The translations under genes and the position numbers were made by a program. A DNA stretch of 64,000 nt, from contig NC_135240.1 in assembly GCF_947623445.1 (NCBI RefSeq), positions 9,734,001-9,798,000 on the forward strand, in the 5' to 3' direction. The notes beneath the pieces were generated by a model that saw only the letters and a list, made by a program, of their open reading frames with translations, did not search any database and was not told the DNA's origin. This stretch comes from Clavelina lepadiformis (taxonomy: Eukaryota; Chordata; Ascidiacea; Aplousobranchia; Clavelinidae). Positions 1 to 11,740 of the stretch are shown piece after piece; the stretch's first letter is position 1; every line of letters starts with the position of its first letter.

Positions 1-1134
1 CAAAGGCTAGCTCAGTTGTCAAAGAAAACTGTCCGTGGCAGTGACATGCTGCCAACCACCTACCAACGGCAGGAGAGGACCATCTCCGCTTCAAGCTAAC
101 ATTCGGTACAAATGCTAAATCCACAATTAGAGAGAATCTCCTACTTGGCTTTCACCATGATGGTCCAACTTTGCGACACAATTTTTACTAAACCATTACC
201 CTCTGCTTGGTACACTTATACTATACAGACGACTCATCTTCGAGTTAAAATCGACTGTCTTTGCACTTGCTCTTCACTAAGCTTATACCGCAACTCCAGT
301 ACATAAAACCTGAGCACACGACATAAGTTGCATATTTGACATTTTCATGAGCGCTTGGCCCAAATAACGTAAAATATTGTGATTTCCATATTTTTGAACG
401 TAGGCTACCACGTAAAGTTTTAAAAAATAACCGTAAGGCCAATATTGCTTTTTACCTGGGAGTTACCCTAGCAGATACAGCGTTAAAGACTTTTAGGTTG
501 CATACACAAGTTAGGCTAAAATTTGCTTGAAAATTCATGAAATTGGACTTTTTGCCTAAAATTATATAGTTTAGCGATCTACAGCAAACGCAAAAGATAC
601 ATTAACTTAATGGGAATTCAAAAAATAATAACTTAAGACATACTAAACCTACATGCAAGATTTCAGCGAACCCGATGTGGGATTTTTCGAGCAATTGCTT
701 TTTGCAAAGATTATAGGGTCCTTAATATTTTTAACGACCCTAAATCAAAATCTACTTTCAGATATAAGTGAGTCAAGCTAGCTTCAAGCTTACAACACTG
801 GTGTGGAGAAGAAGTTCCAATAGGTGGACCTCAGCACTAACACCAGCAACCAAGTATTATGTACTTGTAAAGTGTAAACAAAATACAAACCAAATCCTTG
901 AAGATGGATCATTACACTTTCGTGAAGTTACGCGAAATACGTTTTTATTTTTTGCTAAAAGACTGTTTTTCAGGTGAACAAACAAGAAAGGGTTTAAAAA
1001 CAGTCTTCAAAATGGTAAATTAATAATTTAGATTATGGTTTGTTATTAAACCTACAGTACAATATAAGTAATGTAAAGAAGGATACTTTTTATAAGTAAA
1101 AATAGTGTTCAAATTTTAATAGCTTTTAAAATTT
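1..1134. other. Noncoding left edge, no gene seen
   Basis: No open frame here has splice sites, family similarity or a coding-like codon pattern. The opening bases contain an A-box-like string (GGCTAGCTCAGTTG), but no matching B box or cloverleaf follows at the right spacing, so no tRNA is called. The stretch is AT-rich and lies downstream of the MRPS35 3' end. Confidence 0.5.
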
Positions 1135-4100
1135 TTATTGCAACTTTTTAAGATTTAATAAAGCTAAAACCGATTCCTTGTAATTGTTTAATAGACTTAT
1201 TCGGTCTTCAGTTATTTGACCAGGTTTATCAGGTTGTGGTTCCTGTTTTATGTTCGTTACAGCTTTTCTGTAGGCTGCAACGTCTCCACGTTTCATCGCA
1301 TCTGCTTCATCCAAAGATCCACCTAAAGCACGTTTTAAATTTTGATGGGATACACTGTTTTCCCACCAGTAGTAGTAGTCGTAGTCATCCATTTTTTCTC
1401 GTGTCTCCCACTTTTCTTTTTTCTATTGAGCATAATTTGTAAATAAAGTTTAAAAACACCTTCAAAGATTTTGCACACCACCGACCAACAAAAGCAATAA
1501 CCCAGATTAAAGGTTTGCTTGAAGTTGAAAGTAACTTACAACTGACGGCAATGCGATTGGGCATTCTTGCCATACTGCCACATAACACAAAATATTTAGG
1601 AATGCTGTGTTGGTAATGTTTAATCAATTTTACAAAAAAATTAGTGCATGAAAACTTACCCATGATTCAAAATACAAAGCTGTTAAAACATAGTCACAAA
1701 AATCTTTGTTTTGTTGTTGTGTTGGACACCTTTCAACTTTGATTGTTGCAATGTCAGTATTCCTATCATATCGCTCATCACCCAGTATTTTAATCATTTT
1801 TATCCTTGCATGTTCATTTAAAACAAGATTGCACAAACGTATCTGCAAGAAATGATTACGCTCTAGTTGTGCTTTTTTCAGTTTTGTTTCATGAAAAGCA
1901 ATTAAGTAGAGTATTCCAGTGGCTTAAGCCTTGAACTTTTCAAACTTTTTCACTTTTGTTATATTTTTTTTTATAAACAGTATGTACTTGTTTTGTGATC
2001 ACGCGTGCCCTGGGTGTTCGAGGAGTACTGCTGGCAAATACATAATCCACACTGTGCGTTTCAACTGGATAAGCTTTTTCACAAGCTACATCTGATTTCA
2101 GTTCCTCAGGAAATGGTGTGCAAAATTCTAAAAACAAAACAGCACATAATTTATAACCAATAATAATCATAACTTCACAATTCATTTGAAAGTTAGAGAT
2201 ATTCCCAAAAATTGGTAATACTAATGTAAAAATAAAACCACGCAGGGTGAAAATTATTAATCCATTTCATGTCCTGTAAATACGTACATAGGTATTCAAA
2301 CGAAATACTCACGTTTTAGTTTGGCACAGTGCTTCTTAATCGCAGGTGGTGTGAGATGAAGAAAGTTTTGGACCTTCACTAGCTCAAGATTGGCAAACTT
2401 GTCGGGCATAACACAGTTATTTTGAGCCCATCCCATTCTGTGGAACATAAGCATAAACCAAATTAAAATTTTTTTTTTCCAACACCAATGCTAAATGCCT
2501 CATGGACATAAATAGGTGTTTACAAGTAAGTATGGTCTTCACACACACACCTTATTGGTAAAGGCACCAAGTAGGGGTTAAATGGAGCCTGTACCGGCCA
2601 CTGACTTGACCATTCTCTGTCATCAGGGCTCTTTGCAGCATCATATTTCTCGATTTGAACATCTTTCAAAACATCTTGGAGTCTTTCACGATTCATGAGC
2701 AATGGACTAATGTAATACCTGGGGACATGTGGAGTGGCTGAAAGAAAACGAAAACACATTAGAAAAATTCAATAAAAAATTTAGTACAGTACTAATGCTC
2801 TTACAGAACGGCTCAACTTATTGCTATTGGTATTTAATAATCGGCATATAAATTGTAAATTTTGCAATACAATTTGTGATCCTGCAGTACAGGCTCCAAA
2901 GAAAACAATCGTTGTAGTTGCTCAATAAGCATGCATTCATTAGAATATTATGTTGAAAACAGAAACAAAGCAAGATATCGGATACCGGGATTAATTTTGT
3001 TAAAATGCTGGTGTTTCAAGAATGTATCTATGAACGTCAAGGCAATGGGATTTCGCCCTGATTCCAGGGTTTTCTTTTCTTTTAGAGTGGTTTTTCAATA
3101 CGAACTATACAATATGCTAAGTACAAGGCAATGTGCTTTTCTGTTATAGGTAAAGAGCAAATGCAATTGGGCATGATCACTGATATACAACACTGAATTT
3201 TTGAAATCACTTGAAGTTGTTTACACACAATTAGACCAGGCAAAACTCGAATAGTTTCAAATAATATGTAACTTTTCATGTTGGGATTAAAGCGTAAGTA
3301 TAGCTGGGATCGATAATTATAATTAATGGCAGAGGTGTTGTTTTTATCTGAAGTAACCCTTAATTCATTGGCCTAATAAGAGGCCGTCAGACACTTAAAA
3401 CTCTGATCTCTATGACTTTGTTGGACTATGTAGGGCGTAATTTCAGATGGTTTGATAGGGATTGTGGCTTGAATCTTTGCAGACGTTTATAGAAGCTATA
3501 ATTTGTTAAATAAACAACAAATGGAATTTTTGTGGCCAGTTACTATTATTGTTTATCTTGTAGGAAGTGTGAAAATAGAACAGTAATTAATACAGATGGT
3601 TTTATAAATTGTTTGACATATACCTAAAGATCAGCGTCAATAAAATCAAGCATTGTGCACAGTAGTATTAAGAAACACCGAAAAAGTGTGTAAACCACTC
3701 GCTTGACTCCGACAAAGATTCACTTCACCTCTGCCAAAACCTTTAGAGTCATACTTGCAATAAAACTATTTTGCAATTGAAATTAGAAACGAACTCAGTC
3801 ACTCAGTGTTAACACTTTTGATGCACTCCTGATTTTGCGTCAATATTATAGGAAATAAACGAATGCCAATTATATTTGTACTTTTCCGATTTTGTAAAAC
3901 CCAAAAAATCCTGGCATTTTGGAGCTAAAACCCAAATCCTGAGATTTTTAATTTGGTCTAAAAATCCCAACCCTACCTATGGGATCAATTGCTGATTAAA
4001 ATTACAGTCTTCCCTCAGCCTGATGAATCAAAGGACAAAGACATTTTATACCGACATTTATCAAATACAGCAGTAAGCTTTGTTATAATTCAATAATAAT

Positions 4101-4695
4101 AATTTGAAATTGAATAGTATATACCATACATATGGTACATACACATACATAATATATGTCTCCATACTTTCTCATACCTTCTGTTTTTTTAGAATGACTC
4201 ACAGCATTAACATCTATTTCTTTAGGGGATATTGCTTCGGACTCTTCAACATTTTTAACAGCTTCTAAAACGAATATATATATATATATCTTAATAATCA
4301 CACAAAACATGGCATTTATGGTCACGTTTATATATAGATAACAAACAATACAACTTAATGCTTTATTTTTAAGCGATTAAACTTAGACACCATTAAATCA
4401 AATGCTTACTAAACGTTAGGCTATAACATAAACACATATAATCTGTAAAAATGTAAGATAGGACCACTGGCCTGGCAAGATACATTGCACAGTATTTTGC
4501 CCCTTGATGCTTATTTAAGGAACACATGTACTCAGATACTACATTAGAAGAAATATAAAATATACTTAGGACAAATTTCTAATTACACTAACTGACATGA
4601 TATTCAAAAAACATACCATTTGCATTAAGTCTTACAGCAATACACCGAGGGAAACAAGTTTGTATGGAAGATCTTGAAACAAATTTTGCCAACAT
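1135..4695 (-). CDS. MRPS35: Mitochondrial small ribosomal subunit protein mS35
   Basis: Seven exons (4695-4617, 4264-4178, 2737-2551, 2437-2313, 2127-1988, 1842-1660, 1422-1135) join with consistent phases into about 362 residues; human MRPS35 has 323. Exon 1 encodes a basic, hydroxylated, acid-poor leader starting MLAKFVSRSS, typical of a mitochondrial import signal. Family landmarks follow in order: APFNPYLVPLPIRMGW, the NFLHLTPPAIKKHC block, FCTPFPEEL, PRARV, the YDRNTDIATIK...RCP block, a TALYFESW motif, and a C-terminal YKESVLALLN segment, all matching remembered vertebrate MRPS35. The protein is a structural component of the mitoribosome small subunit in the matrix. Introns have GT-AG ends. 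The stop codon TAA lies inside an AATAAA hexamer at 1139-1134, so the 3' UTR would be very short. The neighbouring gene LYRM2 is divergent, about 5.8 kb away. The identity is secure; the exact 5' end of the mRNA is not visible. Confidence 0.93.
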
Positions 4696-6344
4696 TTTAA
4701 AACACTTCTTCTTAATACATTTTCAAGAATATTACAACATTTCCAGTACCACTACACAATACAAAATATACACAGTCAAAACTACATACAATAACGTAAA
4801 AAACTAAAAACAACCAAAGTTGCAAAACAAGTGAAAATAACTGTAAATAAAACTTATGGATCTTAATATTCATGTGAAACCAACAGCCAGCGCGCACAAT
4901 AAAACATGACATTCAAATCTAGCAAGAACACCCTACGTAATAGACTAAATTTACTAGATATCTACTCTCATTAACCTTACACAGAGGAGCAAGTCCAAAA
5001 ACAAGTTGGTTTTATGTCAATGAGTAATTGTCAGAAAATATACTAGAGAAAATATTTGTACTAATATGTAGTGGTTACACTGTTCGGTTCGGTCAATTTT
5101 GCCATATAAGCTCTCCGTTTACTATGAACAGTCTTTGGATACCATGACCACTTTTTCAGATTTTTCTATCAATCAATCCGTCAATTATGCAACTTGACAG
5201 TGATAATTGTGCCACTTGTACTCTCAATTCACCTACTGACGTTCATTTTAATTTTACTGCTGAAAGTTAATGTTCAATAAATGATGAATTTGACATATTT
5301 TATTCTTTTGTGTCAACTGTATTGATCCTGGTGTGGTCAAACAGTACTGTAACAGTGTCAGTTATTGTGACCATTTATTCGGATATTATAACCAAAATGG
5401 TCTGGTCCCAAGTTGGTCATAATAAGCGGAGTCTAGTGCTAGTGTATTATCATAAATAAGTGGTAAGTCTAACAAGTCTATAAATCTGTCAGTTAAAGAA
5501 ATCCTTATCTGATCTAGATACTGCAAGGAGATTAACCGATGTATTCATTGCACCTCTACCAGATGAATTACTAAATAAGGCCACATAAAACTGCTAAGCA
5601 TCTTAATTATTTCTTAATAACCGACTTGATGTGTTTAGTGCAGTGATACCCACCTAAAAGGCTTCAGTTATTGTAGCCTACTGAAATAGCAGAATAAAGC
5701 ATCAGTTTACAGATCAAATCACTTATTACAGCAGTTTGAATTAAGTTAAGTCATTGGATAAAATGTAATTTGAGTCATTAAAACTTGAACTTCAGAGTGT
5801 GGCCGATTTCAGCAAGATCTTGTGTGTGCCAACCACCCAAAATGACATATGCGAGTCCACAAAAGTGCCAAGACACACTAGAAGAGCACACTTACGTGTG
5901 CAATTGCACAAAAAGTGGACTGATTTGATCTTTTTGAAAACTAAAAATTGAGTGTGTGGCAGGTCTGGCTCAGTCACCAAGTGAAAAAAACATGCACCGA
6001 AAGTGAACCATTGATGCTACTGAAAAACAATATTGAGCTGTTAAGTGCGCTAATGCCAGAATCTGTAATCTGGATTACAATACTGCAAACTTTTCAAATG
6101 TTGGAAATTTGAGGTTCTTTTTTGCACTCCGACTTAAAGAACTAAATGGGAAGTTATACGGTAATAGAAAAAAAACTATGACATTCCTCAATACATATCT
6201 TTATTCATGAGCCAACACATTCTCATAACCAATCAATTAAGTTTTTCAAAATATTTCAAATAAATCTAATAGCCTATATAGTGGATAACAAAAAAGAACG
6301 TTAACCCTGAAACTAAAAATAAATAGAGGTACTGAATTGACTTA
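4696..6344. other. Intergenic, no gene seen
   Basis: AT-rich sequence between the MRPS35 5' end and a hAT MITE. Short open frames on the minus strand (for example 4912-4712 and 5980-5792) lack splice sites, similarity and coding-like codon use. The MRPS35 promoter must lie just right of 4695, but no TATA box or other core element stands out. Confidence 0.5.
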
Positions 6345-6352
6345 AATGTAAG

Positions 6353-6687
6353 CAGTGTTGTAATGACTCGAGTCATGTTTTTAAATCATTTGACTTGACT
6401 TCAGTCAATGTTTGAAATGACTTGACTTAACTCGTGTATCGGAAAGTAAGTTGACCAAGTCATTACATCTTGGCTGTTAATTTATTGACTAACTGAATTA
6501 CAAACATTTAATTTCATTGCGAACGATCGGTTGAAGGTATAGGCATAGCCAATGACATCACTTGATTTGACTTGCATTATATTTTTACTTGACTTGATCC
6601 AATCAGTAATTTGACTCGACTTGAATTAAGCCAACTTCCCAAATGACTTGACTTGAGTCCGAAAAAAATGACTTGGTTACAGCATTG
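6353..6687. mobile_element. hAT-type MITE rich in GACTTGA motifs
   Basis: A 335-bp element. The ends are imperfect inverted repeats: CAGTGTTGTAA on the left and the complement CAATGCTGTAA on the right (9 of 11 match). The flanks are near-identical 8-bp target duplications, AATGTAAG at 6345-6352 and ATTGTAAG at 6688-6695. An 8-bp duplication with CA-starting termini fits the hAT superfamily. The interior has no ORF and is built of repeated GACTTGA/TGACTTG strings and the palindrome GACTCGAGTC. The mismatch in the duplication and the uneven termini suggest an old insertion. No transposase is encoded, so it depended on an autonomous relative. Confidence 0.8.
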
Positions 6688-6695
6688 ATTGTAAG

Positions 6696-7570
6696 CTTTG
6701 GCTTTTCTATGCCATCATTCCAGATTAGAAAGCTTGCTGTTTTTGGATGAGAAATCCCCCGCGCAATCAAAACGATACAATAGTCATTACATGCGCAATT
6801 TTTTATCCCTTGCGCACTTTGAAGCAAACTTTCCAATCTCGTCATCATTTTTTATCAGACCGAAATTTCATCTGCTTTTAGTAAGTGCCTGCCACTGTCA
6901 CTGACTGTCAAGAGATAATAACTGAAGAGAATTTCACTGCACTAAAATCTTTATATGCGTATTTTTTGTAAGACGATTTTATGACGTCACGCTAGAAAGA
7001 CCGAAGCTGATATTTCCGCTGATCATGTATGCAAACTTTCCACAGGAGATCTAAGGACAAGTGCTTCTACAATAATTAATTATTCACGTTTGCTTGAAAG
7101 TTCTTGGTTGGCCCTCGTGTGGATACGATGACAGTATTAGGAAACATTACACTTTCTCATAATAAATTTTTAACACTCAATATATGAAGAAAATATAGGT
7201 ACACTTAAACTTTTTAAACGTTTTAGGAATATTTTGAACATATTAGCAAGACACTGATTAGATAAAATGAGGAAATTTTTTTACAGTCAATTCTTTTACT
7301 GCACTCCTTTTCGGAAATCTTTTAAAAGGGGATCTCCCATTTACGACACTTAATGCTGATTGAAAGTTGTGGAAAAACGTTGAGTAAAGAATAAAGATGC
7401 ATGGTCGCAGTGACTATCGTACTAAGCCTAGCTGTGGTCTGTGGAGCAAAAACTGTCACAAATGCCAGGAGTTTTCATTTTTCTCAACCTTGTATTGTCA
7501 TTTCTTACTGACCAGTGAGCAAGTGGATAAATGTATAGATATGTAATATGTGAAATATATGATAATAATA
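6696..7570. other. Intergenic, no gene seen
   Basis: Unique-looking AT-rich sequence between the MITE and the first copy of the unclassified repeat. The open frames at 6698-6904 (+) and 6848-6603 (-) overlap each other and the MITE and look random. Confidence 0.45.
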
Positions 7571-7830
7571 TATGAAAAAATCGTGCGTTCGAAGTTATTT
7601 TTTTCAGTTTCTTGTTAACCTAACTTAAATTAGATAACTTAGTAACCTAAACTTAAACTAAATGTAATCTTTAAGTTTAAATCTAACTCCAGTAAAACCA
7701 TAGCTAAAATCAATTTTGCATACCCATTCCCATAACATAACTGCTTATCTTTAACAGCAGGCTGCGTGACCTACATACGGTGAAGTAGTCACTTCATAAT
7801 TCTTGAAGGGGATGTTGAAATACTTGAACA
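7571..7830 (+). repeat. Unclassified dispersed repeat, copy A
   Basis: This stretch shares an ordered set of landmarks with 30149-31385 and 46880-47100, all in the same orientation: CGTGCGTTCGAAGTTA, GTTTCTTGTTAACCTAACTTA, TAGTAACCTAAAC, AATCTAACTCCAGTAAAACC, CTATAGCTAAAATCAA-like text, TATCTTTAACAGCAGG and GCGTGACCTAC. The unit is about 230-260 bp. No terminal inverted repeats, target duplication or ORF are evident, and the boundaries are approximate. It could be the 3' end of a longer element or a SINE without a clear head. Confidence 0.6.
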
Positions 7831-8545
7831 CCAAGGTTAGGTTCTCTGCTCCTGGCCACCCAGACTGCAGAGCACAGAGTATGGCAGGAGAACACCTAGG
7901 ATTTTTTGGCCAAAACGTTATTGTTCAACAGGAGAAAAGCGATCTCTCTAAAAAAGAAGACTAATTTTTTCTCTGTTTTTTGTTGTAAAAGACCGTACCT
8001 TGCCTACCACAAATGCTGGACAGGCTTGGGCCATGATTCGCAGTGCACACCCGCTGCTTCCTGGTAAATCTGTACGCCAGAATTTTGCTGCTGCACCCCC
8101 ACGATCTTGGCGAAAACTGCCATAATCTGCGGTCTGGCCAGCAATCATTGCCCCTGACACCCATAACCAAGTTGTATTTTAAAAGTTATTTACATTCAAA
8201 TTTAAAGCCATATGCACTAAGAAATGGGTTATTTAAGTGCATGTCCTGAAAATTGCAGCCTGGTGATGACTGCCATATGACTACTCTTAAAGAGGTCATT
8301 AAAAGTACTATCAAATCCTACCTTCAATTCCTCAAATAAATAATGGTAAAGGCAATGTCTGTTTTACTGGCTGACGATTACCGAATTTGGAAAAAGCTAC
8401 TTTGGTAAACAGCTAGCCGGTTACAAAATTGGTATTTTCTTACTTCATTAAACAGCGGCCGGTGAAGCACACACTTATTTTACAGGTCGCCATTTACCAA
8501 AGCAGAAAATTACGAATACAGTAGGCTAGTCAGTGAATTGAAATG
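7831..8545. other. Intergenic with a higher-GC patch, no gene called
   Basis: Around 7940-8170 the base composition rises and two overlapping minus-strand frames stay open for about 70 codons in different frames. Neither has a recognisable family or splice sites, and two open frames in one place argue for composition rather than coding. It may be a transposon fragment. The rest is AT-rich and featureless. Confidence 0.4.
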
Positions 8546-9378
8546 TGTGCTAATTTTCAACTTAAAACAGCGTACTAATTCATGCAAAGTGTAAATTAAC
8601 CTAAAACTAATCCCCTCTGACCCAATTCTTACTTCTCATGAGTAAATTACTAAGTTAGGTTGCAAATTCAAATAAATGCTGTTTTTCAACTTAAAATATC
8701 AGTTTTTTTCCAAAGTTTGAATTAATTAAAACTAATCCCCTACGACCCAAAATTTTACCTTTCATGACTAAATCAGATCAAAAGTAAATATAGACAAAAA
8801 AAGTCAAAAAATAGCAAGATTCGAACCCGAGACCTTCAGCATACGAGTCCCGTCGCTAACCACTACACGACAGGGCTACCATATGTCCTCCTTTAGGAGG
8901 ATTTGTCCTCTGTTCTAAAGAAAAACAAATTGTCCTCCAAGGACACTGAAAAATGCCCAAATGTCCTCCTTTTTAGCATTTTGCGTTTTCTTGCTTATAT
9001 TTTCGACAGAATTATATGTTTATGTGACTTTTCGGCATGAGGCCTAAGTCAAGTCGAGTGACTTTTCAGTGAGGGCATGAGGTATAGTCATTTTTCTTAT
9101 CATTGTTTTAATTTAGACAAACATAAAATCTAAATAAAGCTAAGCAATAATGCCAAAGAGGAACACTGTGTTTTCTGATGAACTGCGGCAGAAGTATCCT
9201 TGTTTTAGAAAAAGACGTAATGATTTTGAAGCTGAATGCATTACTTGTGCATTTTGTGTATAATTATCCAAAAACATCTGATAAATCCTTTAAACGTAAA
9301 ACTTTATTTGCATTGTACTTGCTGGAGAAATTGTCCTCTTTTTGGCGATGAAAATATGGTAGGCCTACTACACGACAG
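8546..9378 (-). repeat. tRNA-headed SINE-like repeat with duplicated body, interrupted
   Basis: Read on the minus strand, a tRNA-like head has an A-box-like stretch (TAGTGGTTAGCGACGG, about 8867-8852) and a B box (GGTTCGAATC, about 8827-8818) at tRNA-like spacing. The text between them resembles tRNA-Thr(CGU), but the anticodon stem pairs poorly, so it is not a functional tRNA. A body follows at 8780-8546 made of two diverged ~105-bp monomers, each with AGGGGATTAGTTTTA and TTTTAAGTTGAAAA. The head is cut by a hAT element (8871-9367), leaving a few head bases at 9368-9378. Outer boundaries are uncertain. The reading as an old Pol III-transcribed SINE is inference. Confidence 0.6.
8871..9367 (+). 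mobile_element. Internally deleted hAT transposon
   Basis: A 497-bp element flanked by a perfect 8-bp duplication, CTACACGA (8863-8870 and 9368-9375). The termini match at 12 of 14 positions: CAGGGCTACCATAT on the left and TAGGCCTACCATAT as the complement of the right end. TGTCCTC repeats lie near both ends. A short frame at 9150-9263 starts MPKRNTVFSDELRQKYPCF and continues to CITCAFC before a stop. Its start and CxxC pair resemble the N-terminal BED-like zinc finger of hAT transposases. The rest of the transposase is missing, so this is a non-autonomous deletion derivative. It inserted into the SINE head. Confidence 0.8.
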
Positions 9379-10517
9379 TATTGTCTTCTTCTTACCGTAT
9401 AAAACGAGAGTGATAAACCAATTAGTGAAAATCTGTCAGTCACCGTATTATGATTCAACAACTTCACTGGTTACAACGAACACCACTGAAATAGTCACTT
9501 TGAACGGTAAAATCTTTGAAACTGTTATATGGAAGTGAACAGTACCTGATAACCTGTTAAAACTGCTTCTGAGCTGTGTCCTCAAGACAACTTCATCATT
9601 TTTCAACAATGGCGGATTTGCAATGATTTGCAAAAATTTAGACGAAAATAATTCTGTCTGTTGATTTATAAGTTTTTTTACACCAATAGAGATGAAGAAT
9701 TTTTCTGCCCAACCATAATTTATTTACACTACATATTCAAAATTCATCGTTTTCTTTGATTAATTTTAGTTTAGCAGCCTATTGCTTAGCAACTTGTGAA
9801 ATAGTTCACAGAAATTTGGTTTTCTACAACTTCTGATTTTCACTACAGTTGCAATTCCGCCCAATTGAGGTGGAATTTTATACACTTAGCTTAGTGTTTT
9901 TCATACCTAGTTTCCAAAATAGGAAATCTGGAGAGAGAAAATTGGGTTTATTTTGGCTTTGCAGTGCCACCCTGGAAAGTTTGCAATGTGCAGCTTGTGT
10001 ATCAACTGTTCATTTAAAGACAACAAGATCTGCACATTTGTGGACAAAAGTAACATATCTGCACTTGCCTATATTTTGGAACATGACCGAACTTTAAGTA
10101 CTGTATGTTTCGTACAAAAGTAGGCTGCATTCACACATTTTATAGCCATTATACGTGCATTTTCATAGAAAAATCAACAATGACTGCACACTTGCAAACT
10201 TTTCATTCTGGTCTGATTGTATAAATGATGGTAGGATGACACAAAGGGTGCCAATATTAATTCCATCAATGGAATAGTATCACCACCGGAAAATAGCCTA
10301 TCTTAACTTTTGCAACAAGACCATCGTTGAATAAAATAATGCAAACATTATATTGAGTTACCAGTAACAATGATGTCATATATCACATATGATATGTGAC
10401 CATATCATTGTGTACTTTCTCATAGCTTTGTTACTTAGTTTGTGATGATGTGTCATCATAAATTTGTGGTAAAAACACAGAATTGAACTACATTTACTTT
10501 TTATCTTTTTGTAGCTT
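9379..10517. other. Intergenic upstream of LYRM2
   Basis: No gene recognised. The plus-strand frames at 9236-9538 and 9849-10097 lack family features or splice sites. A short near-palindrome, TCACATAT-G-ATATGTGA, lies near 10383-10399. The LYRM2 promoter, or the promoter of a polycistron, should be here, but no core element is obvious. A splice-acceptor-like pyrimidine tract ending in TAG is seen just before the LYRM2 ATG. Confidence 0.45.
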
Positions 10518-10778
10518 ATGGCGAGTAGGATACCAACAGCTGTGCCAAGTCTTAAACAATTTTTGAAACGCCAAGAAGTGTTGGGTCTTTATAGAGACAT
10601 CATCCGAGCAATAAATAATTTCGATAACAAGTCTGATAAGAATTATTTTCTGGCTTGGACTAGAGAAGAATTTAAAAAATACAAATATGAAACTGACGGA
10701 GATGTGATCAACTTTCAGATTGCCAGGGCTCGAAAAACGTTAAAAGACTTGTCAGTTTCAATGAATTTATCTAAATAG
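10518..10778 (+). CDS. LYRM2: LYR motif-containing protein 2
   Basis: A single uninterrupted frame of 86 residues; human LYRM2 has 88. The protein carries the defining LYR tripeptide in VLGLYRDIIRA at about residues 22-32, preceded by LKQFLKRQ and followed by the conserved WTREEFKKYK helix, in the same order as human LYRM2. LYR proteins are small mitochondrial helical-bundle proteins that bind acyl-carrier protein; LYRM2 is linked to complex I function. The ATG is preceded at once by TTTTTGTAG, a good splice acceptor, which suggests trans-splicing of a leader or a 5' UTR intron. Only about 90 bp separate its stop from the acceptor before CAMLG, and no AATAAA is present there, consistent with cotranscription. 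Confidence 0.93.
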   Translation: MASRIPTAVPSLKQFLKRQEVLGLYRDIIRAINNFDNKSDKNYFLAWTREEFKKYKYETDGDVINFQIARARKTLKDLSVSMNLSK

Positions 10779-10881
10779 TAGTATTTATAAAGTTATTAAC
10801 ATTTCATTCAAGTGGTGATTGTTGTTGACTTTGGGAAATTTGAAATTGTTTTGCTTCACTATTGTAGCAAGGCGCATCACA

Positions 10882-11550
10882 ATGTCACAAAGAGATGTTA
10901 TTGTGAAAAGAGCAGAAGCTCGAAGAAAAAAGCTTCTGATCAATTCGCAGTCTAGAATGCAAAGACTTCTTGGTGAAATTCCTGTGAAGGATGATGATAA
11001 TATTCCCAACCAACCCTTGCCTTCAGTAGAAGATGTCCAAATTAAGGAAGATCATTCTTATGTGGACACAAAATCAGAAGAGATTGTTGCTGAAAATATG
11101 TTCAACAAATCGGACATCTGTTCTGCAAAGATGATTCAAGATGGTGTTAGTTTTTTAAGTTCTACCCAAGACGAAGCCAAAGTTAATGATGATGGTTTAA
11201 GCTTCAAGCATGGTAACCAGTCGTCACTCTCTGCTATCACATTGTACAGTTGTGCTTTCTTTGCCATGCTACCATTTGTTTCTTCAAAATTTGGTTTTCA
11301 AGTTTCGTTTATAGCTGGATACTGCTTTGTGATATTAACTGCTACTGCTTATGATTGGTTTTACCGTAACGTAACAATGAAGAACACTTTCATTAATGCT
11401 GTAGTTAGACTTGTGTTACCTAGGCTAGGTATTGATGGAAATACCAGCAAATGGATAGGCCTGGCTTTTGCATTCATACAACAGATGGTACAGAGATTTC
11501 TTATTTATTCATTTTTCTTTTTTGCTATGCTTAAATTGATCGGTGAATGA
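10882..11550 (+). CDS. CAMLG: Calcium signal-modulating cyclophilin ligand (GET2-like)
   Basis: One open exon of 222 residues. The start chosen is MSQRDV rather than the upstream in-frame ATG at 10819, because a splice acceptor (CACTATTGTAG, ending 10867) lies between them. The N-terminal basic motif KRAEARRKKLLINSQSRM (about residues 9-26) matches CAMLG [20 protein letters not shown], the segment that contacts the GET3/TRC40 ATPase. A long acidic, variable linker follows, then three hydrophobic segments at about 116-138, 140-160 and 185-215, as in CAMLG. With WRB it forms the ER receptor for tail-anchored proteins. At 222 residues it is shorter than human (296), mainly in the linker. It sits between LYRM2 and GTF3C3 on the same strand, with 190 bp to the GTF3C3 ATG and no canonical AATAAA in the gap. 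Confidence 0.85.
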   Translation: MSQRDVIVKRAEARRKKLLINSQSRMQRLLGEIPVKDDDNIPNQPLPSVEDVQIKEDHSYVDTKSEEIVAENMFNKSDICSAKMIQDGVSFLSSTQDEAKVNDDGLSFKHGNQSSLSAITLYSCAFFAMLPFVSSKFGFQVSFIAGYCFVILTATAYDWFYRNVTMKNTFINAVVRLVLPRLGIDGNTSKWIGLAFAFIQQMVQRFLIYSFFFFAMLKLIGE

Positions 11551-11740
11551 TGTCACATTTTAAATTTCCGTTTCCTGTCTGAATGTTTTTAAAACAAATA
11601 TCGGTATTATGTTATGACTACTGTACCTGTTTCAAAACCTTAACATTTGGTTATCACAGTGCTTGGTTAATATCGCATTGCTCTTTCATTTAAGTGTTGT
11701 GTGTCTATAAAAGAAAATCAATAACTATTAGGATTTCATA

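Noticed and set aside
768-977. 69-codon plus-strand frame
   Set aside because: No splice sites, family similarity or coding-like codon pattern; it ends in a phenylalanine-rich AT-driven tail.
7948-8170. Two overlapping minus-strand frames with fairly natural residues
   Set aside because: They overlap in different frames of the same higher-GC patch. Neither has a recognised domain or splice context.
8818-8870. Functional tRNA gene (Thr-like anticodon region) on the minus strand
   Set aside because: The anticodon and T stems do not pair well and the acceptor stem is missing. Repeat-like body sequence follows, so it is a SINE head.
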